Shown: one piece after another, positions 52,552-62,720 of the stretch | Layout: each line of letters opens with the position of its first letter | Position numbering within the stretch: position 1 is the first letter of the stretch | Source of the DNA: Listeria monocytogenes | Lineage (GTDB): Bacteria; Bacillota; Bacilli; Lactobacillales; Listeriaceae | Reading direction: 5' to 3' | Assembly (NCBI RefSeq): GCF_900187225.1 | Contig: NZ_LT906436.1 | Location: forward strand, 1,860,001-1,924,000 | DNA length: 64,000 nucleotides | Program-made: the position numbers and the translations under genes | Notes under the pieces: generated by a model | The model's database searches: none | What the model was told of the DNA's origin: nothing | The model's input: the letters and a program-made list of their open reading frames with translations, nothing else

Positions 52552-53859
52552 TCACTTCGCATGTTGCGGTTCTGGATCTGCTACTTTTTTATCTTTGCGA
52601 TGTGGAATCATATTGAAAATGATATTCAGTGTAATTGCTGTCACACTACCCGCAACAATTCCATTACTCGTAAATAAACGAACAAAGGATGGAAAAGCAT
52701 TAAATAAATCTGGTACAACTGTTACGCCTAAGCCAACACCAACTGCGCATGCAATAATTAACAAGTTTTCTTGAGAAGTGAAATTAACTTTTCCAAGCAT
52801 CTTAATGCCTTGTGCGACAACCATGCCGAACATTGCGACCATAGCGCCGCCGAGAACTGGTGTCGGAATAATCGTTGTCACTGCACCAATTTTTGGAATC
52901 AAACCAAGAACAATAAGAAAACCAGCCGCCGCATAAATCACTTTACGCGTTTTAATACCAGAAAGTTGAACGAGTCCAACGTTTTGTGAATAAGCCGTAT
53001 AAGGGAATGTATTAAATACACCGCCAAGCATAATCGCAAGCCCTTCTGCCCGGTAACCACGTGTTAAATCTTTTTGCGTTAATTTGCGTTCGGTAATATC
53101 AGATAAAGCGAAATATACTCCCGTCGATTCCACCATACTGACAAGCGCAATTAAAATCATCGTAATAATCGCCGGCCACTCAAATGTCGGTGTGCCGAAA
53201 TAAAATGGTTTCGGCATATGGAACCAGCTCGCCTCACTCACTGGACCAAGCGAGATTCCTTTATAAAGCGCTGCAAAAAGTGAACCGCCAACCAGACCTA
53301 TTAAAACAGCAATCGCCTTCGAAAACCCTTGTCCAAAACGATACACTAAAATAATTAAAAGTAATGTTCCAAAACCAAGGCCGAGATTATACATTGAGCC
53401 AAAATCTTTTGCTCCTTCTCCACCAGCAAGATTATTAATTGCAACGGGAATAAGTGTTAAACCAATCACTGTTACAACCGAACCAGTCACAACAGGAGGG
53501 AAAAATCGTACAACTTTGGAGAAAAATGGTGCTATTAATAATACAAAAAGTCCTGAAACAATAATCGAACCGTAAATCGCGCCAATGCCCATATCTTGTC
53601 CAATTAAAATAATCGGCGCAATGGCTTGAACCGCACATCCAAGTACAACTGGTAAACCAATTCCAAAGAAGCGGTTTACCGTTAATTGAAGCAATGTTGC
53701 AATCCCGCACATAAAAATATCAATCGAAACTAAGTAGGTCATTTCTTCTCCGTTAAAACCTAATGCTCCACCAATTAATAGTGGAACAATCACCGCTCCA
53801 GCATACATTGCTAGAACATGTTGAAATCCTAAAGCTGCAATTTTCCCTTTACCTAACAT
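52552..53859 (-). CDS. pbuX: Xanthine permease (NCS2 family)
   Basis: 435 residues and 12-14 helices, NCS2/NAT branch. The substrate-site segments VSMVESTGVYFALSDIT and GVFNTFPYTAYSQNVGLVQLSGIKTR are those of xanthine/urate carriers. It imports xanthine for Xpt, encoded 6 nt upstream, and shares its guanine riboswitch. Confidence 0.94.
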   Translation of the reverse strand: MLGKGKIAALGFQHVLAMYAGAVIVPLLIGGALGFNGEEMTYLVSIDIFMCGIATLLQLTVNRFFGIGLPVVLGCAVQAIAPIILIGQDMGIGAIYGSIIVSGLFVLLIAPFFSKVVRFFPPVVTGSVVTVIGLTLIPVAINNLAGGEGAKDFGSMYNLGLGFGTLLLIILVYRFGQGFSKAIAVLIGLVGGSLFAALYKGISLGPVSEASWFHMPKPFYFGTPTFEWPAIITMILIALVSMVESTGVYFALSDITERKLTQKDLTRGYRAEGLAIMLGGVFNTFPYTAYSQNVGLVQLSGIKTRKVIYAAAGFLIVLGLIPKIGAVTTIIPTPVLGGAMVAMFGMVVAQGIKMLGKVNFTSQENLLIIACAVGVGLGVTVVPDLFNAFPSFVRLFTSNGIVAGSVTAITLNIIFNMIPHRKDKKVADPEPQHAK

Positions 53860-53865
53860 TTACTC

Positions 53866-54663
<798 letters not shown>

Positions 54664-54671
54664 CTAATTTT

Positions 54672-56180
54672 TTACTTATTGAATTGGTAAACATAAGCGT
54701 ATCTTTTTTCTAGTAAATCTAGCAAATACGTTGGATTCAAGCCCTCTCCCGTTGTATCTGTTAAAATTTCTAAAGGTTTCTTTGTTTTACCAAATTTATG
54801 CACATGTTCAGTCAACCATATTTTGAGTTCCGAATAATCATCACTTGCAATAATCGCATCGATATTCGGAATTTCTTTTTGCATTTGGTTAAAGAACTGT
54901 GCTGCGTACATTAAGCCAAGTGCGTAGGATGGGAAGTAACCAAAATCGCCACCAGCCCAGTGAATATCTTGCAGAACACCATTTGTATCATTATCTGGAC
55001 GAATACCTAGATATTCTTCGTACTTGTCGCCCCATGCTTTCGGTAAATCTTTCACTTCTAATTCACCGTTAATAAGCGCTTTTTCTAGTTCATAACGAAT
55101 CATAATATGTAGCGGGTAAGTTAATGTATCAGCTTCAATTCGAATCAGCGAACTTTCAGAGATATTCACAGCACGGTAGAAATCTTCCAGCTTCACCTGA
55201 TCAAAAGCAGGTTTTGTAATCGCTTGGAAGTCAGCATAATTACTTTTCCAAAATGCTAAACTAGAGCCGATAATAATTTCATAGAATAATGATTGCGACT
55301 CATGAATCCCCATGGAAGCCCCATTGGCAAGCGGAGTACCTACAAGTGCTGCGTCAAAATTTTGTTCATAAATCGCATGACCGCCTTCATGAATCGTTCC
55401 AAAAACAGCCATTTTAAAATCATTTTCGTTATAGCGTGTCGTAATACGAACATCACCTGTATTTAAGCCTGTTGCAAACGGATGAACCGTTTCATCTAAA
55501 CGTCCTGCTTCAAAATCAAAGCCCATCTTATTCAAAATGCGAATACTAAATTCTTTTTGTTTTGCTTCGGATATTTTCGTGTTTAATATCGTCGCATCTG
55601 GCTTCACACCTTCGTTTTCGATTTTTTCACGAATCGCCATAATGCCGTCACGTACTTTTTCAAACACGGAATCAAGCACAGAAACGGTTACGCCAGGCTC
55701 ATATTGATCAAGTAATGTGTCATATTTATTTTCTTCATAACCCCAATACTCAACGAATTTACGCTTCATTTCTAGAATTTTTGTTAGGAATGGTTCAAAT
55801 GCTGCAAAATCATTTTGTTCGCGTGCTGTTGTCCATGCGGTTTCCGCTTGCGCTACCAGCTTTGTATACTCTGCATATTCTTTACTTGGGATTTTTTTAT
55901 TTAAATCATATGTTTTTTGAGATTCTTCTAAAGTTTTACGAGTGATTTCGGATAGATTTTCTTTATCTTGATTAAGTCCAGCAATAAAAGCAGCCATTTC
56001 TTCTGACGTTTGCATATTGAAAATCTCTTCAGAAAGAACGCCAATAACATCCGAACGGCCTTCCATCCCTTTTGCCGGCGCGCCTGTACGAAGATCCCAG
56101 TAAACTAATGCGAGTGCTTCTTCTAGAGCTTCCATCTTTTTAATATACGCTAAAAATTCCTCTTCTAATGTTTCTACCAA
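54672..56180 (-). CDS. Carboxypeptidase Taq-type metallocarboxypeptidase (M32)
   Basis: 502 residues from TTG 56178-56180, 6 nt after GGAGGAG. The ATG five codons upstream lies before the ribosome-binding site. The zinc motif HEGGH is in FGTIHEGGHAIYEQ (about residue 264), followed by the M32 motifs ESQSLFYE and IRYELEKALI. It trims C-terminal residues from peptides in the cytoplasm. Single gene between xpt and the rRNA methyltransferase. Confidence 0.93.
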   Translation of the reverse strand: MVETLEEEFLAYIKKMEALEEALALVYWDLRTGAPAKGMEGRSDVIGVLSEEIFNMQTSEEMAAFIAGLNQDKENLSEITRKTLEESQKTYDLNKKIPSKEYAEYTKLVAQAETAWTTAREQNDFAAFEPFLTKILEMKRKFVEYWGYEENKYDTLLDQYEPGVTVSVLDSVFEKVRDGIMAIREKIENEGVKPDATILNTKISEAKQKEFSIRILNKMGFDFEAGRLDETVHPFATGLNTGDVRITTRYNENDFKMAVFGTIHEGGHAIYEQNFDAALVGTPLANGASMGIHESQSLFYEIIIGSSLAFWKSNYADFQAITKPAFDQVKLEDFYRAVNISESSLIRIEADTLTYPLHIMIRYELEKALINGELEVKDLPKAWGDKYEEYLGIRPDNDTNGVLQDIHWAGGDFGYFPSYALGLMYAAQFFNQMQKEIPNIDAIIASDDYSELKIWLTEHVHKFGKTKKPLEILTDTTGEGLNPTYLLDLLEKRYAYVYQFNK

Positions 56181-56199
56181 ACTTAACTCCTCCATTCAA

Positions 56200-57348
56200 T
56201 CAATCTTCTTTTTTAGGACGTGGTTTTCTTGGACCCCAATATTGATATAAATCTGTGCGCAAGTAACCATTATATAATTTCCGTTTTTTCGTCGCTTTTT
56301 TACCATAAACTTCTTCAAAAAGTTCATAAGAAGTCAGCACATACACAGACCATGTCGGCATACGTTTGTAAACAATACCCATTTCGCGGTATAGTTGGCG
56401 CACTGCTTCCTCGTCTTCTAAACGTTCCCCGTACGGTGGATTCGCGACAACAACCCCGTACTCATCTTCTGTTTGGAAATCAGCTACTTGTAGTTGTCTA
56501 AAGGTAATTAAGTCCCCAAGACCAGCTTCGACAGCATTTTGTTTCGCAATTTCAATTAAACGAGCATCAATATCGCCACCAATAATGTTTAGCGGTTGAT
56601 CATAGTTAGCTAAATCTTCGGCTTCTTGTCTCGCATCTGCCCAAATTTGCTTCGGCATCCAGTCCCATGTTTCTGATACGAATTCACGATTGAAACCTGG
56701 CGCAATATTTTGTCCAATTAGTGCTGCCTCAATTGGAATCGTCCCAGAACCACATACAGGGTCATAAAACGGTCTATCCGGATGCCAACTCGTAAGTAAT
56801 ACAAGTGCCGCCGCCATTGTTTCTTTGATTGGCGCACTACCTTGTGCTAAACGGTAACCACGTTTATGTAATCCCGCGCCACTAGTATCAATTGTTAGCG
56901 TCACTTCATCTTTTAAAATAGAAACTTCTAACTTAAATAACGCGCCTGTTTCCATCAAACGACCAGAACGACGATATTTTTCACTGACACGATTAACGAT
57001 GGCTTTTTTCACAATTGCTTGACAGTCAGGCACACTATAAAGTGTTGACTTAACTGATTTTCCAGCCACAGGAAACTGTGCATCTAGCGGCAAATAATCT
57101 TCCCAAGGTAGAGCTTTCGTCTTTTCAAACAGTTCATCAAATGTGGTTGCTTTAAAAACGCCAACCACAATTTTCACCCGGTCAGCTACACGAAGCCATA
57201 GATTGGCTCTAGCAATTGCAGATAAATCTCCTTCAAAATATACTTTACCGTTTTCTACTTTTGGGTCATAGCCTAAGCGCGCTACTTCTTTCCCAACAAT
57301 TGCCTCTAAACCCGAAGCAGCCGTTGCCACCAACTGAAATGTTTTCAT
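56200..57348 (-). CDS. THUMP-domain 23S rRNA (guanine-N2) methyltransferase, YpsC/RlmL-like
   Basis: 382 residues from ATG 57346-57348 (GGATGGGA upstream); extra codons upstream would run into the rnpB terminator. An N-terminal ferredoxin-like and THUMP region (about 1-160) precedes a SAM methyltransferase domain with PVCGSGTIPIEAALI and the NPPY motif VVANPPYGERL. The NPPY motif marks N-methylation of guanine, as in RlmL. The exact rRNA position is not readable. Confidence 0.9.
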   Translation of the reverse strand: MKTFQLVATAASGLEAIVGKEVARLGYDPKVENGKVYFEGDLSAIARANLWLRVADRVKIVVGVFKATTFDELFEKTKALPWEDYLPLDAQFPVAGKSVKSTLYSVPDCQAIVKKAIVNRVSEKYRRSGRLMETGALFKLEVSILKDEVTLTIDTSGAGLHKRGYRLAQGSAPIKETMAAALVLLTSWHPDRPFYDPVCGSGTIPIEAALIGQNIAPGFNREFVSETWDWMPKQIWADARQEAEDLANYDQPLNIIGGDIDARLIEIAKQNAVEAGLGDLITFRQLQVADFQTEDEYGVVVANPPYGERLEDEEAVRQLYREMGIVYKRMPTWSVYVLTSYELFEEVYGKKATKKRKLYNGYLRTDLYQYWGPRKPRPKKED

Positions 57349-57380
57349 TGTGTCCCATCCTTTAATTAAATTTCTAATGA

Positions 57381-57478
57381 AAAAAAGCTGTTTTAAGAGG
57401 GGGAGGTTTGTTTTAAATAGGCATTCAACCAGGTCGAACACCCACCTTAAAACTTGCGCTCCGGCCTTCTAAAACAGC
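57381..57478 (-). terminator. Long-loop terminator downstream of rnpB
   Basis: GGCTGTTTTAGAAGG (57464-57478) can pair with CCTCTTAAAACAGC (57387-57400), followed by T's on the minus strand. The loop is about 63 nt and has its own possible GTTTTAAGG stem. Confidence 0.6.
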
Positions 57479-57499
57479 CTTCAATGTTAAATTAAATCC

Positions 57500-57897
57500 T
57501 GTAAATAACGCTCTGTAAGCCATGTTCTGTTCTTTACTACGTACAGGGTAATAGTAAAGAGATAACCATCTATCTGCGCAAAAATACATTTGCGCCTCGT
57601 CCCTTGTTCTTGATTCCTCGGGAAAAGTGCCCCTACCATAAGTTTGAGTTTCTCGCTCGTGGGGTTTACCTCGTTCCACTTCCGAGCATTTCTGCCGGAA
57701 CTTCGTCACTGTGGCACCTTCAAGGTTATAAGACCATATCCGAAGACTTAGGTCATTCACCTGCCGTCAAACCGGAAAACCGGAATGCCCTGGCTTATTG
57801 TTTGACCAGGCACGATCACTACGGGCATCACAGCACCGTGCGAGCATGGACTTTCCTCTGCTTTCAAAAGAAAACAGCGATTATCCGAACGTTATTC
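57500..57897 (-). ncRNA. rnpB: RNase P RNA, type B
   Basis: About 398 nt. The 5' part has the conserved CGGATAATCGC and AGAGGAAAGTCCATGCTCGCACGG (positions 57829-57886 region). The 3' part has ACAGAACATGGCTTACAGAGC. Helix P1 forms between AATAACGTTC at the 5' end and GAGCGTTATT at the 3' end, fixing both boundaries within a few bases. It is the catalytic RNA that matures tRNA 5' ends. It lies between gpsB and the rRNA methyltransferase, as in other Bacilli. Confidence 0.95.
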
Positions 57898-57928
57898 ATT
57901 TATTCTTAACTTACTTATACTAGCATAC

Positions 57929-58270
57929 CTATTCGTTATCGTCCAGCTTATTTCCAAAAACATGTTTTTCTAAATTAGAAAGACGCTTTAGAATATCAAA
58001 GTTGGTTGTTCCAGCAGGTTGTGCCGCTGCTTGGAAAGTTGGAGCTGGTTGTGTTGAAGTTCTAAGCGGTGCATTATCAAGCTCTTGTACAAGTCGAATA
58101 TTTTCAGCTTGAAGCGCTTCGATTTCTTGAGTAAATGTACTGTAATCTTTAATAACCATGTCTAAAAACTCATCAACATCTTCAGGACTATAACCACGAA
58201 GCCCAGTTTTAAATTCTTTTTCCAAAATTTCTTTGCCTGTTAAGTGATACTCAAATTGTTCCGAAGTCAT
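57929..58270 (-). CDS. gpsB: Cell-division protein GpsB (DivIVA-like)
   Basis: 113 residues. A DivIVA-like N-terminal domain (LTGKEILEKEFKTGLRGYSPEDVDEFLD by region) leads into a coiled coil (about 35-70). A Pro/Ala/Thr-rich linker and a short C-terminal helix (FDILKRLSNLEKHVFG) for trimer formation follow. GpsB moves PBP1A between septum and side wall. Its known partner PBP A1 is encoded nearby at 60193. Confidence 0.96.
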   Translation of the reverse strand: MTSEQFEYHLTGKEILEKEFKTGLRGYSPEDVDEFLDMVIKDYSTFTQEIEALQAENIRLVQELDNAPLRTSTQPAPTFQAAAQPAGTTNFDILKRLSNLEKHVFGNKLDDNE

Positions 58271-58401
58271 ATAACTCCACCTCTATCTCTATTCTTACGT
58301 ATTTTTGTTCTAATCATATACTTACCCTTATTTTTTCAAATCTCACACCATTTGTCAATCTATTCGAGTGTTTTTTATGAAAATAACTGTTTACTTCTAT
58401 A

Positions 58402-58947
58402 TTAAAAGGTTTGATTCATGTCCTCTACAACTTCTTGGAGTGCATAAAAATCAATGCAGTCTATATAATAATTAGACTGTTCTTTTGCTTGAGTCGCTCG
58501 GTCATAAAAAAATTTCGGCGAACCTTCTTTTTCTAAATCATATACAAGTAACGCGCCGTCTGTATTATCAATAATAAAGCCATCTCTTGCTGCAAATTGC
58601 GCTGGACTTTCATAAGGACGCTTCGTAATAAAAGCATGGTAGTCGGCTTTTTCTAGTACTTCGCTCGCCCATAATTGGTTCGCTTCATTCCAGTTAGCAC
58701 TTTGCTTTTCAAATGGTTCAAGGATTGCTAGTTTAATCGGATAGTCTGCTTTTAATTCTGCAACCACATCGCCAGCCCAAAGTTCAATCCCTAGCTGACC
58801 AGAAATAATCACCCATTCAAGCCCATCTTCCACGAGTGGAAGCAAATGCCGTTTAATTGTTTCTTTTATATAAACCGCTTCATCTGCATCCTTTTTAAAA
58901 ATTCCAAGTTCAAAATTTTTATACCCCGTCACTGCGATGGATTTCAC
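58402..58947 (-). CDS. YpsA-family protein (DUF1273, SLOG fold)
   Basis: 181 residues starting at GTG 58945-58947, coupled to the yppE stop (GTGA) and 7 nt after GAGG. It has the SLOG/Rossmann nucleotide-binding features of YpsA: SIAVTGYKNFELGIF at the start, EWVIISGQLGIELWAGDVV and DYHAFITKRPYESPAQF. In B. subtilis and S. aureus YpsA/GpsB-linked proteins affect cell division. The nucleotide ligand is unknown. Confidence 0.88.
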   Translation of the reverse strand: MKSIAVTGYKNFELGIFKKDADEAVYIKETIKRHLLPLVEDGLEWVIISGQLGIELWAGDVVAELKADYPIKLAILEPFEKQSANWNEANQLWASEVLEKADYHAFITKRPYESPAQFAARDGFIIDNTDGALLVYDLEKEGSPKFFYDRATQAKEQSNYYIDCIDFYALQEVVEDMNQTF

Positions 58948-59309
58948 ATTAATTCCTCTTTTCTTTTTAAGAAATCTCTCACTCTTGTTAGTGTATACTT
59001 GGTAGATTGGTAATGGTCTAGGAAGTGTTTATAAAAAGACTTTCCATTAAATGCACTTACTGCTGTCATTTGAACATTATCACAAGCTTGTCTTAATTGT
59101 AGTTCTCCTAAATAAGGAGGACGCTCTTTGTTTACCCACGGAATAGCTAATTCTAAAAATGCATCCGCGCTATTTTTTGCTTCATCAACGAAAGGTTTCA
59201 TATCTTTATAAAAATCAAACGGTTTTGCTTCTTCACGGTTACTTAAATATAATTCCCAATTTTTTTCGTTTTGAAGAAGCAATTTTTCCGTACGGTTTAA
59301 AAGTTCCAT
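58944..59309 (-). CDS. YppE-family protein (DUF1798)
   Basis: 121 residues, predicted all-helical. It matches Bacillus YppE (DUF1798) in length and place, directly before ypsA. No motif suggests an activity. The spread of conserved tryptophan/aromatic residues (NEKNWELY, KPFDFYKDMKPF, AIPWVNKERPPYLGELQL) fits a small helical bundle of unknown function. It diverges from recU. Confidence 0.82.
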   Translation of the reverse strand: MELLNRTEKLLLQNEKNWELYLSNREEAKPFDFYKDMKPFVDEAKNSADAFLELAIPWVNKERPPYLGELQLRQACDNVQMTAVSAFNGKSFYKHFLDHYQSTKYTLTRVRDFLKRKEELM

Positions 59310-59495
59310 TCTATCACTCTTTTCTTCACATTTTCAGATACTTCAAGCATAGCATAGGACGCAAAATCTTGCCTAAAATTAGATTATTAGCTAAAATATG
59401 GTAAAATAGACGAAGGTACGTTCTATTTATGAGGTAGTTTCATGCCGAAAAGAGCTATTTTGCATTTAATTGATACTATCATTTTCATTTTTATT

Positions 59496-59504
59496 TGTTA
59501 TAAT
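59496..59504 (+). promoter_or_regulatory. Extended -10 promoter of recU-pbpA
   Basis: TGTTATAAT is a perfect extended -10 about 50 nt before the recU start. No strong -35 at the usual spacing. Confidence 0.6.
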
Positions 59505-59555
59505 AGATGATAGTCTAAAATTCAGAATAGAAATTTTCTGATAGAGGTGAAAAAA

Positions 59556-60161
59556 ATGGCTATTGGTTACCCTAACGGCAAGAAGTATGCAGCGAGTCAT
59601 GAGGTTCTTCCTCAACAAAAACGGAAAGCTCCTGTAACTTATGGTAAGCGTGGTATGTCTTTGGAAGATGACCTAAATGATACGATTGCGTATTATTTAA
59701 CTCACGAAATAGCAGTCATTCACAAAAAACCTACCCCTGTCCAAATTGTCAGTGTGGACTACCCAAAAAGAAGTAGTGCCAAAATTAAGGAAGCCTACTT
59801 CAAAACACCATCAACAACAGATTATAATGGTGTGTATAAAGGAAAGTACGTTGATTTTGAAGCAAAAGAAACACAAAATACAACTTCTTTTCCGTTGAGT
59901 AATTTTCACGATCACCAAATGACACACATGGCAAACGTCTTAAAACAAGATGGTATTGTTTTTGTCATTATTGCTTTCCAAAAACTCGGAGAAACTCATT
60001 TCATTCCCTTTGAGAAATTTTATCCGTTTTGGGAACGTATGCAAAGTGGTGGAAGAAAATCAGTTACTATAGCAGAAATACAAGATGTATCAGACCAAAT
60101 TCCTTATGGTCTAAATCCAAGGCTTGACTTCTTGCAATCCATAGACAAATTATACTTCTAG
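59556..60161 (+). CDS. recU: Holliday-junction resolvase RecU
   Basis: 201 residues from ATG 59556, after AGAGGTG. RecU signatures: [19 protein letters not shown] at the N-terminal part, and the nuclease core D-x(n)-E-x-K seen as [28 protein letters not shown] by region. It cuts Holliday junctions during recombination and segregation. It is followed 31 nt later by pbpA, the usual recU-ponA pairing. Confidence 0.96.
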
Positions 60162-60192
60162 TCAAACCTTTTTTAAAGGAGAGAGATTTTTA

Positions 60193-62676
60193 ATGGCAGA
60201 TAAACCGCAGACAAGATCTCAGTATCGCAATAAACAAAGTGGTGGTTCTAAAAAGAAATCCCAAAAACGAGGAAAACGAGTAGCAGCGAATATTTTCAAA
60301 ACTATTTTCTTTGTGGGATTATTTTTAGCTTTCTTTGGTATTGCGGCTGGTGCAACTGTCTTTTACGATTACGCAAAAGACGCACCAAAACTGACCGACT
60401 CCAAGCTACGAGATCCGCTTTCATCTAAGTTACTTGATAAAGATGGAAAAGTTTTCGCAGAAGTTGGAACCGAACGGCGGGAATATATTGAATACAAAGA
60501 TATACCTGAAACACTAAAAAATGCAATTCTAACAACGGAAGATGCGCGTTTTTATGAACATGATGGCATTGACCCAATTCGACTTGGTGGAGCAGTAATT
60601 GCCAATTTGACAGACGGTTTTGGTGCAGAAGGTGCAAGTACCCTTTCGCAACAAATCATCAAAATGTCCTACCTTGATTACACAAACAAAACACTCGCAA
60701 GAAAAGCTCAAGAAGCATGGTTAGCTCTTCAATTAGAAGAAAAATATAGCAAGAATGACATCTTAGAAATTTATGTTAATAAAGTCTATATGTCAGACCG
60801 TGTTCACGGCATGCAAACAGCTTCCGAACATTATTTCGGTAAAAATGTGAAAGACCTTACGTTAGCTCAAACAGCCTTACTTGCAGGTATGCCACAAAGT
60901 CCGAATAACTACAATCCTTATGAACACCCAGAAGCAGCAAAAAAACGTCGTGATCAAGTTTTAACAAACATGTATACACACGATAAAATCACAAAAGAAG
61001 AAATGACCGAAGCTCAAAAAACACCTATCACTACAGGACTTCGCTCGAAAAAAGACCGTGAAGATAAAATTTACAAATACGATTCTTACGTAACACAAGT
61101 GTTAAGTGAAATCCCAAAAGAATATGATGTTTATCGTGATGGCTTAACCATTCATACAGCTCTTGACCGTGATGCCCAAGAGTACACGGAGAAAATGCTC
61201 AATACGAACGAAATTGTTAACTTCACTGATGATGAAATGCAAGCCGGTATTGTTCTGCAAGATACAAAAACTGGACGTGTCCAAGCAATCGGAGGCGGAC
61301 GTAAACAAAAAGTAACTCGGGGCTATAACTATGCAACCCAAGTAAAACGTTCTGTTGGGTCTACTATGAAACCAATTGCCGATTATGGTCCTGCTTTTGA
61401 ATATTTGGATTGGTCGACTGCCCATATTTTAGAGGATGAACCATATACGTATTCTGGTGGAACCCCTATTAACAACTGGGATTTCGGTTACAAAGGGCCA
61501 ATTTCAGTAAGACAAGCACTTTATCAATCGCGTAATATTCCAGCCCTAAAAACACTTCAAGCTGTCGGGCTAGATAAATCCGAGGAATTTGTTAATAAAC
61601 TTGGTATCACCTATGATGAAGGACAAAACGTAGAATCCAATGCTATCGGAGCAAACAGTTCCAACCCAATGCAAATGGCTGGTGCCTATGCTGCATTCGG
61701 TAACAAAGGAATCTACAACAAGCCACACACTGTTACAAAAATCGTTTTATCAGATGGACAAACAGAAATTGACACAGAACCACAAAGTACTGTTGCTATG
61801 AAAGAATCAACTGCTTATATGGTTTCAGATGTTCTAAAAGATGTTCTTTCTATCGGAACAGGTACATCAGCAGCCGTACCAGGCGTCCCTGCTGCTGGTA
61901 AAACAGGTACAACGAATATCCCACCTGAATTCACTTCGAAGTACTACTACCCTAGTGGTGCTGCCCGTGACTCATGGTTCGCTGGTTATACAACCAATTA
62001 TTCTATTGCTGTATGGACCGGCTATGATGACAAGAAAAAATATGTATCTGCAAGTGAACAAAAAATTGCGCAGCGGATGTTTAGTAAATTAATGGCACAT
62101 GCATCTGCTGGTAAAACTACTGCAGATTTCAAAATGCCTAGCAATGTTGTTTCCGTCCCAATTCTAAAAGGAAGCAACCCAATCGCCCGTGCTGCACAAG
62201 GCACTTCAAGCGATAAAGTAAGTTACGAATTATTCTTATCCGGAACCGCTCCAACAAAAACTGCTTCTACTCCAGAAGACGAGAAGAAAAAAGCAGAAGA
62301 AGCTGCGAAGAAGAAAAAAGCGGAAGAAGATAAAAAGAAAACAGATGAAGAGAAGAAAAAAGAAGAAGAAGCTAAGAAGAAAGCGGAAGAGGAAGCAAAG
62401 AAAAAGGCTGAAGAAGAAGCCAAAAATCTTACTGCCCCTGCCGGCTTGAGAGCAAGTTATAACGCTGGCTCTAAGCAAATTAATGTTTCTTGGTCTGCAG
62501 TAGAAGGAGCAACCTATGAAGTAACAGTCAATGGTTCCACTACTACAGTATCTTCTACCTCCGTTTCTGTAAGTGGCGGTAATCCTGGAGACACAGTTTC
62601 CATTAATGTCGTCGCCGTTAAAGATGGTAAGCGAAGCCCAGCCTCCTCTACCACTGTTAAAATTCCAGATAGTTAA
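60193..62676 (+). CDS. pbpA: Class A penicillin-binding protein 1A (PBP A1)
   Basis: 827 residues. A basic cytoplasmic tail (1-32), a membrane helix (about 33-58) and a GT51 glycosyltransferase (TTEDARFYEHDGID, STLSQQIIKMSYL) come first. The transpeptidase follows with SxxK as STMK in SVGSTMKPIADYG, SxN as SRN in QSRNIPAL, and KTGT in AGKTGTTN. A Lys/Glu/Ala-rich tract of about 50 residues (around 697-743) and a fibronectin type III domain at the end complete it. It polymerises and cross-links peptidoglycan. GpsB, encoded nearby, is its known partner. Confidence 0.96.
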   Translation: MADKPQTRSQYRNKQSGGSKKKSQKRGKRVAANIFKTIFFVGLFLAFFGIAAGATVFYDYAKDAPKLTDSKLRDPLSSKLLDKDGKVFAEVGTERREYIEYKDIPETLKNAILTTEDARFYEHDGIDPIRLGGAVIANLTDGFGAEGASTLSQQIIKMSYLDYTNKTLARKAQEAWLALQLEEKYSKNDILEIYVNKVYMSDRVHGMQTASEHYFGKNVKDLTLAQTALLAGMPQSPNNYNPYEHPEAAKKRRDQVLTNMYTHDKITKEEMTEAQKTPITTGLRSKKDREDKIYKYDSYVTQVLSEIPKEYDVYRDGLTIHTALDRDAQEYTEKMLNTNEIVNFTDDEMQAGIVLQDTKTGRVQAIGGGRKQKVTRGYNYATQVKRSVGSTMKPIADYGPAFEYLDWSTAHILEDEPYTYSGGTPINNWDFGYKGPISVRQALYQSRNIPALKTLQAVGLDKSEEFVNKLGITYDEGQNVESNAIGANSSNPMQMAGAYAAFGNKGIYNKPHTVTKIVLSDGQTEIDTEPQSTVAMKESTAYMVSDVLKDVLSIGTGTSAAVPGVPAAGKTGTTNIPPEFTSKYYYPSGAARDSWFAGYTTNYSIAVWTGYDDKKKYVSASEQKIAQRMFSKLMAHASAGKTTADFKMPSNVVSVPILKGSNPIARAAQGTSSDKVSYELFLSGTAPTKTASTPEDEKKKAEEAAKKKKAEEDKKKTDEEKKKEEEAKKKAEEEAKKKAEEEAKNLTAPAGLRASYNAGSKQINVSWSAVEGATYEVTVNGSTTTVSSTSVSVSGGNPGDTVSINVVAVKDGKRSPASSTTVKIPDS

Positions 62677-62678
62677 TA

Positions 62679-62720
62679 CAAAAAGAGCGGAAGATGTTTA
62701 AATATCTTCCGCTCTTTTTT
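62679..62720. terminator. Bidirectional terminator, pbpA / ypoC
   Basis: AAAAGAGCGGAAGAT pairs with ATCTTCCGCTCTTTT around a short loop, with flanking A's and T's. The genes converge. Confidence 0.92.

Noticed and set aside
57425-57909. Open frames on both strands between gpsB and the rRNA methyltransferase
   Set aside because: They overlap RNase P RNA, which explains the sequence conservation and base composition.
62223-62478. Phe/Ser-rich open frames opposite the end of pbpA
   Set aside because: They are the antisense of the Lys/Glu repeat tract and have no independent support.
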